Source of the DNA: Pyramidobacter sp.
Lineage (GTDB): Bacteria; Synergistota; Synergistia; Synergistales; Dethiosulfovibrionaceae
Direction of reading: 5' to 3'
DNA length: 12,078 nucleotides
Assembly: GCA_017940445.1 (NCBI GenBank)
Contig: JAGAYQ010000153.1
Location: forward strand, 1-12,078
Position numbers and translations under genes: made by a program. Shown here one piece after another: positions 1 through 6,698 of this stretch (its first letter is position 1; every line of letters begins with the position of its first letter). The notes beneath the pieces are model-generated. The model saw only the letters and a program-made list of their open reading frames with translations, ran no database searches and was not told where the DNA came from.

Positions 1-11
1 ATGTGAGCCAT
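1..11 (-). CDS. 5' end of a gene running off the left edge (product unknown)
   Basis: Only the first codons are visible, reading Met-Ala-His, so no function can be given. The start is well supported. An ATG lies at 11-9 on the minus strand, and a near-perfect Shine-Dalgarno AAAGGAG (25-19) sits seven bases upstream of it. A promoter with a consensus -10 box lies at 99-126. The plus strand here shows no comparable start signals. The gene would be transcribed separately from rnc, because a terminator at 447-486 closes the upstream operon. The start codon is part of a 9-base inverted repeat with the leader, described separately. Confidence 0.6.
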
Positions 12-81
12 AATCGTTCTCCTTTCGGGCATGTGTTGTTATGGGCAACAACATCTTACCTGAAGTTGAACCTTATGGCTC
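5..81 (-). promoter_or_regulatory. Structured 5' leader that can pair with the start codon
   Basis: In the predicted minus-strand mRNA, GAGCCATAA (81-73) is perfectly complementary to TTATGGCTC (13-5), which contains the ATG. Between these arms lies a 7-bp hairpin, TGTTGTT (53-47) and AACAACA (40-34) with a six-base loop. The Shine-Dalgarno (25-19) lies between that hairpin and the paired start codon. A second AACAAC (87-82) directly upstream of the first arm could compete for GTTGTT (52-47), so two alternative folds are possible. The complementarity is seen directly; a switching role is inference. It matches no riboswitch class that I recognise. Confidence 0.4.
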
Positions 82-98
82 GTTGTTCTTTTTACACC

Positions 99-126
99 AT
101 TATAAGGGCATTACCCGTGTCCTCAA
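99..126 (-). promoter_or_regulatory. sigma-70-type promoter for the left-edge gene
   Basis: On the minus strand a -35 box TTGAGG (126-121, 4/6 to consensus) is followed by a 16-base spacer and a perfect -10 box TATAAT (104-99). Transcription would start near 92, giving a leader of about 80 bases. The spacer contains an imperfect palindrome, GGGTAATGCCC (116-106), placed where a repressor could bind. A second, weaker candidate lies upstream: TTATCA (197-192), 17 bases, TATAAA (174-169). A third is GTAACA (384-379), 17 bases, TAAAAT (361-356). Confidence 0.55.
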
Positions 127-440
127 GCTCGATCAGTGATTTGAGCATCTTTATGTGTATGCACACGTTTTATACCAGCTTCACTTTTGTTTGATAAAGT
201 GAAGGCGAGTGCGAGGAACTCGTTTGCACTTTCTCAGCCCTTGGGCGGCCGGTGTAAAAAATGAGACTGTTCTACAAATGCCGTGAAGGCAACAGCCGTG
301 TTATTTTCTCGTGAAAGTCTCCATTTTTATGTGCTCACACACTTCTAACGAATACATTTTAGTCCGCTAAAGTGTTTCTGTTACGGTTCCGGGAAAATGG
401 AGCGGACATCTGTGCGATAAAGCGCTGGATAACGTGCATG

Positions 441-490
441 AAAAAGCGGCGGAAGCGCCGGGATTTATTCCCATGTGCTTCCGCCGTTTT
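441..490 (-). terminator. Rho-independent terminator after rnc (probably bidirectional)
   Basis: A perfect 10-bp stem CGGCGGAAGC/GCTTCCGCCG (447-456 and 477-486) encloses a loop that contains a second small stem, GGGA/TCCC. On the minus strand the stem is followed closely by a run of T (the AAAAA at 441-445 on the plus strand). On the plus strand TTTT follows at 487-490. It lies about 70 bases past the rnc stop codon, where the long lipid operon should end. Confidence 0.85.
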
Positions 491-557
491 CGTATACGTT
501 TTTGACTTGTTGATGGGCTTTTGAACAAGAAAACAGCAAGGGCGTCGGTGACTGACG

Positions 558-1268
558 TTAATTAACGGCGTCAGTGCCGCTTTCTTGCTGTTCTGTTGCC
601 GCCAGCGCGTTTTTCGCCGCGTCCTGCTCGGCAAGTTTGCGGCTGGGACCGGTGCCTTGGGACAGTTCGCGATCCCCGATAAGTGCGCGGACGGTAAAGA
701 GGGGATTGTGCTCCGGGCCTTCGCGGCTGAGGAGCTCGTACCGCGGCGTTTCGCCGCCGCCTTCCTGGCAGCGCTGCTGCAAAGCGGTCTTTGCGTCGAG
801 CTCGGGCGGACGTTTGCATTCTTCGGGGCGGGCATCTACGAAGGCCCGGGCGGCTTCCAGACCGCCGTCGATGTACAGCGCGCCGATGACGGCTTCGACC
901 GCATCTCCGATCATGTTGACGCTGATGGCGTCCCGCGCGCCTTTGCCAGCCCGCAGGAGCGTATCCACGCCGATCGCACGGCCCCAGGCGGTGAGGGCTT
1001 CCTCGCGTACCAGCGACGAGCGCTGGCGTGTCAGTTCGCCTTCTCTGGCTGCTGCATGGACACGGAACAGCTCTTCGCTGACGATCACTTCCAGAACCGC
1101 GTCGCCCAGAAACTCCAGCCGTTCGTTCCAGAAGGGCAGCCCCAGTTCATGCGCGTAAGACGAATGCGTGAGGGCCTCGTCAAGAAGAGCCGGATCGGCA
1201 AATTCATGTCCGATCCGGCTCATAAAATCACGCAGCGAAGAGATCCGCGCGCGTTCGCGTTCGTTCAT
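558..1268 (-). CDS. rnc: Ribonuclease III
   Basis: RNase III cuts double-stranded RNA, processing rRNA precursors and structured mRNAs in the cytoplasm. The protein is 236 residues, close to the 226 of E. coli. The signature NERLEFLGDAVL is at 48-59, with Glu49, Glu52 and Asp56. Glu76 follows in the REGELTRQR stretch, and Asp122 and Glu125 in GDAVEAVIGA, so all the acidic catalytic residues are present. A double-stranded RNA-binding domain spans roughly 158-226 (motif GPSRKLAEQDAAKNAL). The start ATG shares one base with the fabF stop (TGATG), which suggests translational coupling. It is the last gene of the lipid operon, next to the acpP/fabF genes as in many Firmicutes, and a terminator follows. 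Confidence 0.97.
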   Translation of the reverse strand: MNERERARISSLRDFMSRIGHEFADPALLDEALTHSSYAHELGLPFWNERLEFLGDAVLEVIVSEELFRVHAAAREGELTRQRSSLVREEALTAWGRAIGVDTLLRAGKGARDAISVNMIGDAVEAVIGALYIDGGLEAARAFVDARPEECKRPPELDAKTALQQRCQEGGGETPRYELLSREGPEHNPLFTVRALIGDRELSQGTGPSRKLAEQDAAKNALAATEQQESGTDAVN

Positions 1269-2506
1269 CAGCCTTCGTACTTGGAGAGGGCGAGGACGCC
1301 GTTATGTCCGCCGAAGCCGAAGTTGTTGACGAGGATGCGCTTGACGTTGGCGTCGTATTTTGTCTCGGCGACGACGTTGACGTTGCACTCGGGATCGGGC
1401 GTTTCGTAATTGCGGGTCTTGTGGACGATGCCCTCCTCAAAGGCCTGGAGCGAAGCGCACACGGCAATGCCGCCGGCAGCGCCGAGGGTATGGCCGAACA
1501 GCGACTTGGTGCTGGTGACGAGGGTGTCTTTTGCCTTGTCGCCAAGCAGCGTGTTGATGGCTTTGCTCTCCATGATCTCGTTGAGGTGGGTGGACGTGCC
1601 GTGAGCGTTGACGAGGTCGACGCCGTCCCAGCCGGACTGGCGCATGGCGATCTCCATCGCGCGGGCCGCACCGACGCCTTCGGGATCGGGGGCAGTGATG
1701 TGATACGCGTCGCAGGTGGCGCCGTAGCCGCTCAGGATGCCGTAGATGTGTGCGCCGCGCGCTTTGGCATGCTCAAGCTCTTCCAGCACGACAACGCCGG
1801 CGCCTTCGGCGACGACGAAGCCGCAGCGGTCCTTGTCGAAGGGGCGCGAGGCGTGCTCGGGGTCGTCGTTATGGGTGGAGCAGAGGGCCTTCATCGACGA
1901 GAATCCGGCCACGGTCAGCCCCATGACGCAGGCTTCAGCGCCACCGGCCAGCATCACGTCGGCATCGCCGCGCTGGATGGCGTATCCGGCTTCGCCGATG
2001 CTGTTGATGGACGAAGCGCAGGCGGTGACAAGGCACATGTTCGGGCCCTTGCAGCCGTACTTGATGGCGACGTAGGCCGAGACCATGTTGCTGATCATCA
2101 TCGGGATGGCGAAGGGACCGACGTGGCGGGGGCCTTTGTCGCGCAGATCTCCGAAACCTTCAGAGCTGGTGTGCAGACCGCCCGTTCCGGAGCCCATGTA
2201 CACGCCGAATCTCCACGGATCGACGCTTGCGGGATCGAGCTTGGAGTCTTCCATTGCCATGGTCGCGGCCGCAGTTGAAAACTGAATGACGCGGTCGGTA
2301 CGCTTGGCGTCCTTTTTAGCCATGTAAAGAGAGGGGTCAAAGTCGCGGACCTCTCCCGCAATTTTCACGTTAAAGTCAGTCGCGTCGAACGCGGTGATCT
2401 TCGACACGCCATTTACGCCCGCTTCGAGGGCGCGCCAGTATTTCTCTTTGCCTATGCCGACGGGGCTGACCACGCCGAGCCCGGTGATCGCTACTCTACG
2501 ATTCAT
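1268..2506 (-). CDS. fabF: 3-oxoacyl-ACP synthase II
   Basis: FabF condenses malonyl-ACP with a growing acyl-ACP, the chain-extending step of type II fatty-acid synthesis. The 412 residues match the usual family length (E. coli 413). The thiolase-fold catalytic triad is intact: Cys163 in TACAS, His302 in NAHGTST and His339 in FGHTLGAAGG. The C-terminal NNFGFGGHNG is typical. The residue after HGTST is His rather than the usual Pro, a small deviation. A clear Shine-Dalgarno AAGGAG sits nine bases upstream of the ATG. It follows acpP across a 117-base gap that holds a hairpin, and its stop overlaps the rnc start. No fabH or fabZ is next to it, so initiation and dehydration must be encoded elsewhere. 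Confidence 0.97.
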   Translation of the reverse strand: MNRRVAITGLGVVSPVGIGKEKYWRALEAGVNGVSKITAFDATDFNVKIAGEVRDFDPSLYMAKKDAKRTDRVIQFSTAAATMAMEDSKLDPASVDPWRFGVYMGSGTGGLHTSSEGFGDLRDKGPRHVGPFAIPMMISNMVSAYVAIKYGCKGPNMCLVTACASSINSIGEAGYAIQRGDADVMLAGGAEACVMGLTVAGFSSMKALCSTHNDDPEHASRPFDKDRCGFVVAEGAGVVVLEELEHAKARGAHIYGILSGYGATCDAYHITAPDPEGVGAARAMEIAMRQSGWDGVDLVNAHGTSTHLNEIMESKAINTLLGDKAKDTLVTSTKSLFGHTLGAAGGIAVCASLQAFEEGIVHKTRNYETPDPECNVNVVAETKYDANVKRILVNNFGFGGHNGVLALSKYEG

Positions 2507-2566
2507 TTCAATGATCTCCTTGACGCCTGGTGTGGGCGATTTCTCTCTGATGGTGCCTTGAAAATC

Positions 2567-2598
2567 GGGAGAGGAGCCGCAAAAGCGGCGGGCCTCCC
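2567..2598 (-). promoter_or_regulatory. Hairpin in the acpP-fabF gap
   Basis: On the minus strand GGGAGG (2598-2593) pairs with TCTCCC (2572-2567), and GCCGC (2589-2585) pairs with GCGGC (2580-2576), around a TTTT loop with a three-base internal mismatch. Only a weak T-rich stretch (GATTTTC) follows, so a full terminator is unlikely. It could be a partial attenuator or an mRNA end-protecting structure that keeps ACP output above that of fabF. The role is inferred. Confidence 0.45.
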
Positions 2599-2623
2599 CC
2601 GCAAAAATAACGCTGTGGTTCTG

Positions 2624-2875
2624 TTACTCTTCGATGCCGAGCTTGGCGGCAGCGTAGTTGATGGCTTCGCCGACGGTGGTGAGCTTCTCGGCGTCCTCAT
2701 CGGGGATCTCGATGTCGAACTCTTCCTCGATGCCCATGATCAGCTCAACGATGTCAAGCGAATCGGCGCCGAGGTCTTCCACGAAGGAAGCACCGGGAAC
2801 GATCTGATCCTTCTCAACGTCGAGACGGTCCTGGATGATCTGCTGCAGTTTCTCAAGAATTTCGGCCTTAGTCAT
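2624..2875 (-). CDS. acpP: Acyl carrier protein
   Basis: ACP carries acyl intermediates on a phosphopantetheine arm through every step of fatty-acid synthesis. The 83-residue acidic protein has the attachment motif Gly-Ala-Asp-Ser-Leu with Ser39 as the modified residue, and the usual four-helix pattern. I place the start at 2875 ([10 protein letters not shown]). An in-frame ATG six codons upstream at 2893 overlaps the Shine-Dalgarno GGAGGT (2891-2886), so it is unlikely to be used. The gene lies 48 bases after fabG. That gap holds a small hairpin (2903-2922) with stem GTTCC/GGAAC. The position between fabG and fabF is the classic fab-cluster order. Confidence 0.96.
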   Translation of the reverse strand: MTKAEILEKLQQIIQDRLDVEKDQIVPGASFVEDLGADSLDIVELIMGIEEEFDIEIPDEDAEKLTTVGEAINYAAAKLGIEE

Positions 2876-2923
2876 TGCTAAAAGCACCTCCATAAATAAT
2901 GCGCGTGTTCCAAGGGAACCGCT

Positions 2924-3661
2924 TTATGCCATTGTCATCCCGCCGTCGACGGCGAGAACTTGACCCGTGATATAAGAAGAACTATCCTGCGCGAAGAACG
3001 AAACGGCGTTCGCCACATCCTCAGGCGCGCCCTGGTGTCCCTGCGGGATGCCCGAAAGGATCGCCTGCTTGGCGGCATCGGGCAGAACTTTCGTCATGTC
3101 GGTGGCGATGTAGCCCGGGGCGACGCAGTTGACGGTCACGCCCTTGGCGGCGTACTCGCGCGCCACGCACTTGGAAAAGCCGATCACGCCGGCTTTCGCT
3201 GCACCGTAGTTGGCCTGTCCGGGATTGCCGGTCAGACCGACGACGGACGAGATGTTGATGATGCGTCCCCATTTGGCGCGGACCATGTTGCGAATAGCTT
3301 CGCGCGTGCAGAGGAACACTGACTTGAGATCAGCATCCAATACATTATCCCAGTCTGCGTCTTTCATTCTCATCAGCAGGCCGTCCTGAGTGCGTCCGGC
3401 GTTGTTGACGAGGATCTCGACGGGACCGAGAGCGTTTTTCACGTCTTCAAAGAGCTTCTTCACTGCTTCGGGATCGGAAACGTCGCCGGCAAATGCCTGT
3501 GCAGTTCCGCCCGCTGCGGTGATCTCCTCGACGAGAGCCTGAGCGGCTTCGGCCGAAGAGCGGTAGTTCACTGCCACGGCGCAGCCGTCTTCGGCAAGGC
3601 GTTTGGCGACGGCGCGGCCGATTCCGCGGCCAGCTCCTGTGACAAGCGCAACGCGTGCCAT
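2924..3661 (-). CDS. fabG: 3-oxoacyl-ACP reductase
   Basis: FabG uses NADPH to reduce 3-oxoacyl-ACP to 3-hydroxyacyl-ACP. The 245-residue short-chain dehydrogenase has the cofactor motif TGAGRGIG (8-15), NNAG (86-89), the catalytic Ser139 in NISSVVG, and Tyr152 and Lys156 in YGAAK. It ends in the typical ITGQVLAVDGGMTMA. One oddity stands out: the catalytic-tetrad Asn, found in E. coli FabG within TNLSSVF, is Asp111 here (DADLKSVF, codon GAT). The other three tetrad residues are intact. The ATG lies three bases after the fabD stop, and its Shine-Dalgarno GGAGG (3674-3670) is inside the fabD tail. Function as FabG is well supported by family and by position between fabD and acpP. Confidence 0.96.
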   Translation of the reverse strand: MARVALVTGAGRGIGRAVAKRLAEDGCAVAVNYRSSAEAAQALVEEITAAGGTAQAFAGDVSDPEAVKKLFEDVKNALGPVEILVNNAGRTQDGLLMRMKDADWDNVLDADLKSVFLCTREAIRNMVRAKWGRIINISSVVGLTGNPGQANYGAAKAGVIGFSKCVAREYAAKGVTVNCVAPGYIATDMTKVLPDAAKQAILSGIPQGHQGAPEDVANAVSFFAQDSSSYITGQVLAVDGGMTMA

Positions 3662-3664
3662 TGT

Positions 3665-4615
3665 TTACGCCTCCGTTTTCTGTTCCGCAAACGGAACGAA
3701 CTTGTCAAGATCGGCAAAGGTCTCGATGTTCAGCACCGATGCTTTGCGCGCGATCTTCTTCACCATGCCGGAGAGGACCTTTCCGGCTCCCAGTTCGATA
3801 AAGCCTTCCACGCCTTCAGCAGCCATGCGCTCAATGCTCTCTACCCATCTGACAGGGCTGTAGGTCTGAGCGTACAGACCGTCGCGAATGGCTTTTACGT
3901 CGGTCACAGGATCGGCCGAAACGTTGGCGATCAGCGGGGCGCTGCCTGCTGACCAGCTGCATTTGTCCATCTCGACGGCCAGTTTGTCGGCCACCGGACG
4001 CATCAGCGAGCAGTGGAACGGAGCGCTCACTTTCAGCATCACCGAACGCTTGGCTCCGCGTTCCGAGGCAAGCGCCACGGCACGCTCCACGGCGCGGGCG
4101 TGACCGGAGATGACTGTCTGCACCGGGGTGTTGAAGTTTGCAGGCTCGCAGACCTCTCCTTGGGCGGCCTCTTCACAGACAGCGCGGACGGAATCCGCTT
4201 CCAGTCCGAGGATAGCCGCCATCGCGCCGACGCCCTGAGGCACGGCCTCCTGCATGAATGAGCCGCGCTTATGCACCAGCCGCACGCCGTCAGCAAGGGA
4301 AAGAACGCCGGAAGCGACCAGCGCCGTGTACTCGCCGAGGCTGTGACCGGCCACGAAAGCCGGCGCGGGCTTAATGCCCTTTTCTTCGAGAGCGCGCAGA
4401 ACGGCGATCGACATCGTCAGGATCGCGGGCTGCGTGTAGGCCGTAAGGACGAGCTTGTCCTCCGGTCCGTTAAAGATGATGTCGCTGAGCGAAAATCCCA
4501 GCGCCGCGTCGGCTTCGTCAAAGACAGCCCTGGCGGCAGGCGATTTCTCGCACAGCTCCCTTCCCATGCCGACAGTCTGTGATCCCTGTCCGGGAAAAAG
4601 AAGCGCGTATTTCAT
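3665..4615 (-). CDS. fabD: Malonyl-CoA:ACP transacylase
   Basis: FabD moves malonyl groups from CoA to ACP, supplying the two-carbon extender. The 316 residues fit the family (E. coli 309). It has GQGSQ (9-13), the nucleophile Ser92 in GHSLG, Arg117 in the KRGSFMQ stretch that binds the malonyl carboxylate, and His201 in APFHCSLM. I choose the ATG at 4615 over an in-frame TTG at 4621. The Shine-Dalgarno GGAG (4627-4624) is eight bases from the ATG but only two from the TTG. That Shine-Dalgarno overlaps the fabK stop codon (TAAGGAG), so the two genes are tightly coupled. The product of this enzyme draws on malonyl-CoA, the ligand of the regulator at the head of the operon. Confidence 0.96.
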   Translation of the reverse strand: MKYALLFPGQGSQTVGMGRELCEKSPAARAVFDEADAALGFSLSDIIFNGPEDKLVLTAYTQPAILTMSIAVLRALEEKGIKPAPAFVAGHSLGEYTALVASGVLSLADGVRLVHKRGSFMQEAVPQGVGAMAAILGLEADSVRAVCEEAAQGEVCEPANFNTPVQTVISGHARAVERAVALASERGAKRSVMLKVSAPFHCSLMRPVADKLAVEMDKCSWSAGSAPLIANVSADPVTDVKAIRDGLYAQTYSPVRWVESIERMAAEGVEGFIELGAGKVLSGMVKKIARKASVLNIETFADLDKFVPFAEQKTEA

Positions 4616-4627
4616 TGTCAAGACTCC

Positions 4628-5572
4628 TTACTGAGCCTTGGCCCCCAGCTTTCTCAAAATCTCTTCCGCTTCGGAGACCATGCCCGTGATGATGTCGGCG
4701 CAGGGGCGAACGTCGTTCACCAGAGCAGCCGACTGGCCCGACATGACCGAGCCCATTTCCACATCGCCGTCAACAACAGCCGCGCGCAGGCGGCCGGTGC
4801 CGAGCTTTTCGATCTGCTCGTTGGGCGCGTGGTCGTACTCCAGCTTGAGGAATTCCTTCGTCAGCTTGTTCTCGATGCAGCGCACAGGGTGACCCGTGGG
4901 CGCGCCCGTAACAGCCGTGCAGCGCTCCTTTGCCTTAACGAGAGCGTTCTTATAGTTGGGATGGACCGTGCACTCCGTAGAGCAGACAAAACGCGTTCCC
5001 ACCTGAACGCCCGCAGCGCCCATCGCAAAGGCTGCTGCCAGTCCGCGGCCGTCGACGATGCCGCCGGCGCAGACAACAGGAACATCTACTGCCTGAGCGA
5101 CGAGCGGCGTGAGCACCATCGTCGTCAGCTCGCCGATATGACCGCCGGCCTCCATGCCCTCAGCCACGATCGCCTGCGCGCCCTGACGCACGGCGCGGAT
5201 GGCGACGGCTGTTGAAGCGACGACGGGCATGATGATCGTGCCGAGCGGCTTGAGGCGCTCGATCACCTTGCCAGGACTGCCGGCGCCCGTGGTGAGCACC
5301 TTGACGCGGTACTTCGCAGCCAGCTCCACTGCGGCGGGAGCCGTGGGCGACATGAGCATGATGTTCATGCCGTAGGGCTTGTCCGTGAGTTCGCGGATCT
5401 TGATGAGTTCCTTTTCAAGAAGCTCGGGCGGGGTATTCCCCGCAGCGATGATTCCCAATCCTCCCGCGTTGCTGACCGCAGCGGCCAGTTCAGCGTTGGC
5501 GATCCAGGCCATCGCGCCCTGGATCACAGGATATTTGATTCCCAACAGATCTGTTAATTCTTTGCCGAGCAT
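4628..5572 (-). CDS. fabK: Enoyl-ACP reductase II (FMN-dependent)
   Basis: FabK reduces enoyl-ACP to acyl-ACP, the last step of each elongation cycle, using FMN and NAD(P)H in a TIM barrel unrelated to FabI. The 314 residues align by eye with Streptococcus pneumoniae FabK: an N-terminal YPVIQGAMAWIAN, NIMLMSP (70-76), TTGAG (94-98), AEGMEAGGHIG with the catalytic His145, the FMN phosphate loop AGGIVDG (169-175), GTRF (192-195) and a C-terminal MSGQSA. The related nitronate monooxygenases share the fold, but the GGHIG motif and fab-operon context favour FabK. The Shine-Dalgarno AGGGG lies 13 bases from the ATG, which is long, so translation may be weak. A terminator-like hairpin precedes the gene. 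No fabI is in the window. Confidence 0.93.
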   Translation of the reverse strand: MLGKELTDLLGIKYPVIQGAMAWIANAELAAAVSNAGGLGIIAAGNTPPELLEKELIKIRELTDKPYGMNIMLMSPTAPAAVELAAKYRVKVLTTGAGSPGKVIERLKPLGTIIMPVVASTAVAIRAVRQGAQAIVAEGMEAGGHIGELTTMVLTPLVAQAVDVPVVCAGGIVDGRGLAAAFAMGAAGVQVGTRFVCSTECTVHPNYKNALVKAKERCTAVTGAPTGHPVRCIENKLTKEFLKLEYDHAPNEQIEKLGTGRLRAAVVDGDVEMGSVMSGQSAALVNDVRPCADIITGMVSEAEEILRKLGAKAQ

Positions 5573-5608
5573 AATGAAAAATGGACCCCTTTCGGATATT
5601 ACATTTGC

Positions 5609-5633
5609 AAAAAAGCGCCGTCACTGGCAGCGC
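5609..5633 (-). terminator. Terminator-like hairpin between plsX and fabK
   Basis: On the minus strand the stem GCGCTG/CGGCGC (5633-5628 and 5620-5615, one G-T pair) encloses a seven-base loop and is followed at once by six T (5614-5609). This has the form of an intrinsic terminator but is short. It lies 20 bases after the plsX stop and 37 bases before fabK, with no convincing new promoter in between. It probably lets part of the transcription through and so lowers expression of the genes after plsX. Confidence 0.55.
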
Positions 5634-5652
5634 CGTATTCCGTTCCTGATCT

Positions 5653-6684
5653 TCAGCGAAGCGTTGTGCCCGAACCGCTGCGGACCAGTTCCTCCGCGAT
5701 GTCTGTTTTGATGCGTTCGAGCGCGCCGCGCTCCACAAAACCGGCTGCCACGCCGATCGCGTTGGCGATCGCCGGCGCTTTCGATCTGCCATGAGCCTTC
5801 ACGACTGCGCCGTTGACGCCCATCAGAGCTGAGCCGCCGTATTTGTTGTAGTCAACCCGTGCTGCCAGCTTCTTCATCGAAGGGTACAGCAGCGCTGCGC
5901 CGGCCTTGGCCAGAAGCGACTCGTGGATCGTATCCATCACGAGCCCTTTGCAGAACTTGATCAGTCCTTCAAAAGACTTGAGCATGACATTGCCTGAGAA
6001 GCCGTCGCAGACGACCACGTCGGCGTCGCCCTGAGGCACGCGGTTGGCTTCGACGTAGCCGCCGAAGTTGATGGCATCCGTTTGACGCAAACGCTCGCGA
6101 GCCTCGACGATCACGTCGTCGCCCTTGATCTCTTCCGAACCGTTGGAAAGCAGACAGACGCGGGGAGTCGGCGTGAGCTTTTCTACGTCTTTCATGTAGA
6201 TCGAGCCCATCAGCGCGAACTGGACGAGGTTGAGCGGCTTGCAGCGCACAGTCGCGCCTGCGTCGAGCAGAAAGACCGGCTTTTTCGTGGGAAGCAGAAT
6301 GCCCAGGCCAGGACGCTCGATCCCTTTCAGACGGCCGACAACAAGCACACCGCCGGCGACGATCGCGCCCGTGCTGCCGGACGAAACGCAGCCCTGAGCC
6401 TCGCCGGAGCGGACCATCTCCATCGCCATTCTCATGCTGGAGTGTTTTTTGCTGCGGATCGCCTTCGTCGGAGGCTCGTCGGGATCGACCATCTCGTCCG
6501 TGTGGACGACGGTGATCCGGCGCTGCACTCCGGCGTCAGCTTTATCAAGATAAGGTGCGATGACGGCCTTGTCGCCGATCAGGGCAATCTCAAGACCGGG
6601 ATTGGTCCTGCATGCTTCGATGGCTCCTGGACAGACGGCAGAAGCACCGTGATCTCCGCCCATTGCATCCACTGCGATAATCAT
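5653..6684 (-). CDS. plsX: Phosphate acyltransferase PlsX
   Basis: PlsX converts acyl-ACP to acyl phosphate, the donor for PlsY in the first acylation of glycerol-3-phosphate. It acts at the inner face of the membrane. The 343 residues are near the usual length (about 333). It starts with IAVDAMGGDHG, and carries VCDGFSGNVMLKSFEG (about 225-240), YGGSALMGVNG (282-292) and HGRS (298-301). Two usually conserved stretches deviate from what I remember of the family: SSGSTGA (101-107) in place of SAGNTGA, and DAGATVRCKP (141-150) in place of DVGAN. The gene begins 14 bases after fapR, with Shine-Dalgarno GAGGG six bases before the ATG. The fapR-plsX pair is a conserved Firmicute-type arrangement that ties phospholipid synthesis to malonyl-CoA. 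Confidence 0.96.
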   Translation of the reverse strand: MIIAVDAMGGDHGASAVCPGAIEACRTNPGLEIALIGDKAVIAPYLDKADAGVQRRITVVHTDEMVDPDEPPTKAIRSKKHSSMRMAMEMVRSGEAQGCVSSGSTGAIVAGGVLVVGRLKGIERPGLGILLPTKKPVFLLDAGATVRCKPLNLVQFALMGSIYMKDVEKLTPTPRVCLLSNGSEEIKGDDVIVEARERLRQTDAINFGGYVEANRVPQGDADVVVCDGFSGNVMLKSFEGLIKFCKGLVMDTIHESLLAKAGAALLYPSMKKLAARVDYNKYGGSALMGVNGAVVKAHGRSKAPAIANAIGVAAGFVERGALERIKTDIAEELVRSGSGTTLR

Positions 6685-6698
6685 ATTCTTCCCTCGCT

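Larger units (their letters stand above)
12..557. other. Intergenic region between the left-edge gene and rnc
   Basis: About 546 bases have no convincing coding region and are visibly more AT-rich than the flanks. From left to right the region holds the leader and promoter of the left-edge gene, and a 9-bp hairpin CTTCACTTT/AAAGTGAAG (179-187 and 196-204) overlapping a weaker candidate -35 box. It also holds a nested inverted repeat at 263-321, an inverted repeat GTCCGCT/AGCGGAC (362-368 and 401-407), and the rnc-side terminator (447-486). The frame crossing 359-835 on the minus strand is a shadow of rnc that runs through the terminator, so I do not call it. Nothing resembles a tRNA or a known non-coding RNA. 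Confidence 0.6.

Noticed and set aside
3..194. A 63-codon plus-strand open frame at the left edge
   Set aside because: It is antisense to the strongly supported start, leader and promoter of the left-edge gene and has no ribosome-binding site in view.
179..204. The 9-bp hairpin CTTCACTTT/AAAGTGAAG as a terminator
   Set aside because: No T run follows on either strand; at most it is an operator or leader structure.
359..835. A minus-strand open frame of 158 codons beyond rnc
   Set aside because: Its first half is rnc in another frame and it passes through the terminator stem; it is Arg/Ser-rich as shadow frames are.
585..1409. A 274-codon open frame on the plus strand across rnc and the fabF end
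   Set aside because: It crosses two well-supported genes on the other strand and shows no domain.
1304..2278. A 324-codon open frame on the plus strand opposite fabF
   Set aside because: It lies wholly antisense to fabF, has no ribosome-binding site or recognisable motif, and is biased in composition like other shadows.
2876..2893. The upstream ATG at 2893 as the acpP start
   Set aside because: It overlaps the Shine-Dalgarno of the downstream ATG and adds six residues not typical of ACP.
4616..4621. TTG at 4621 as the fabD start
   Set aside because: It leaves only two bases between the Shine-Dalgarno and the start codon; the ATG at 4615 has normal spacing and fits the family N-terminus.
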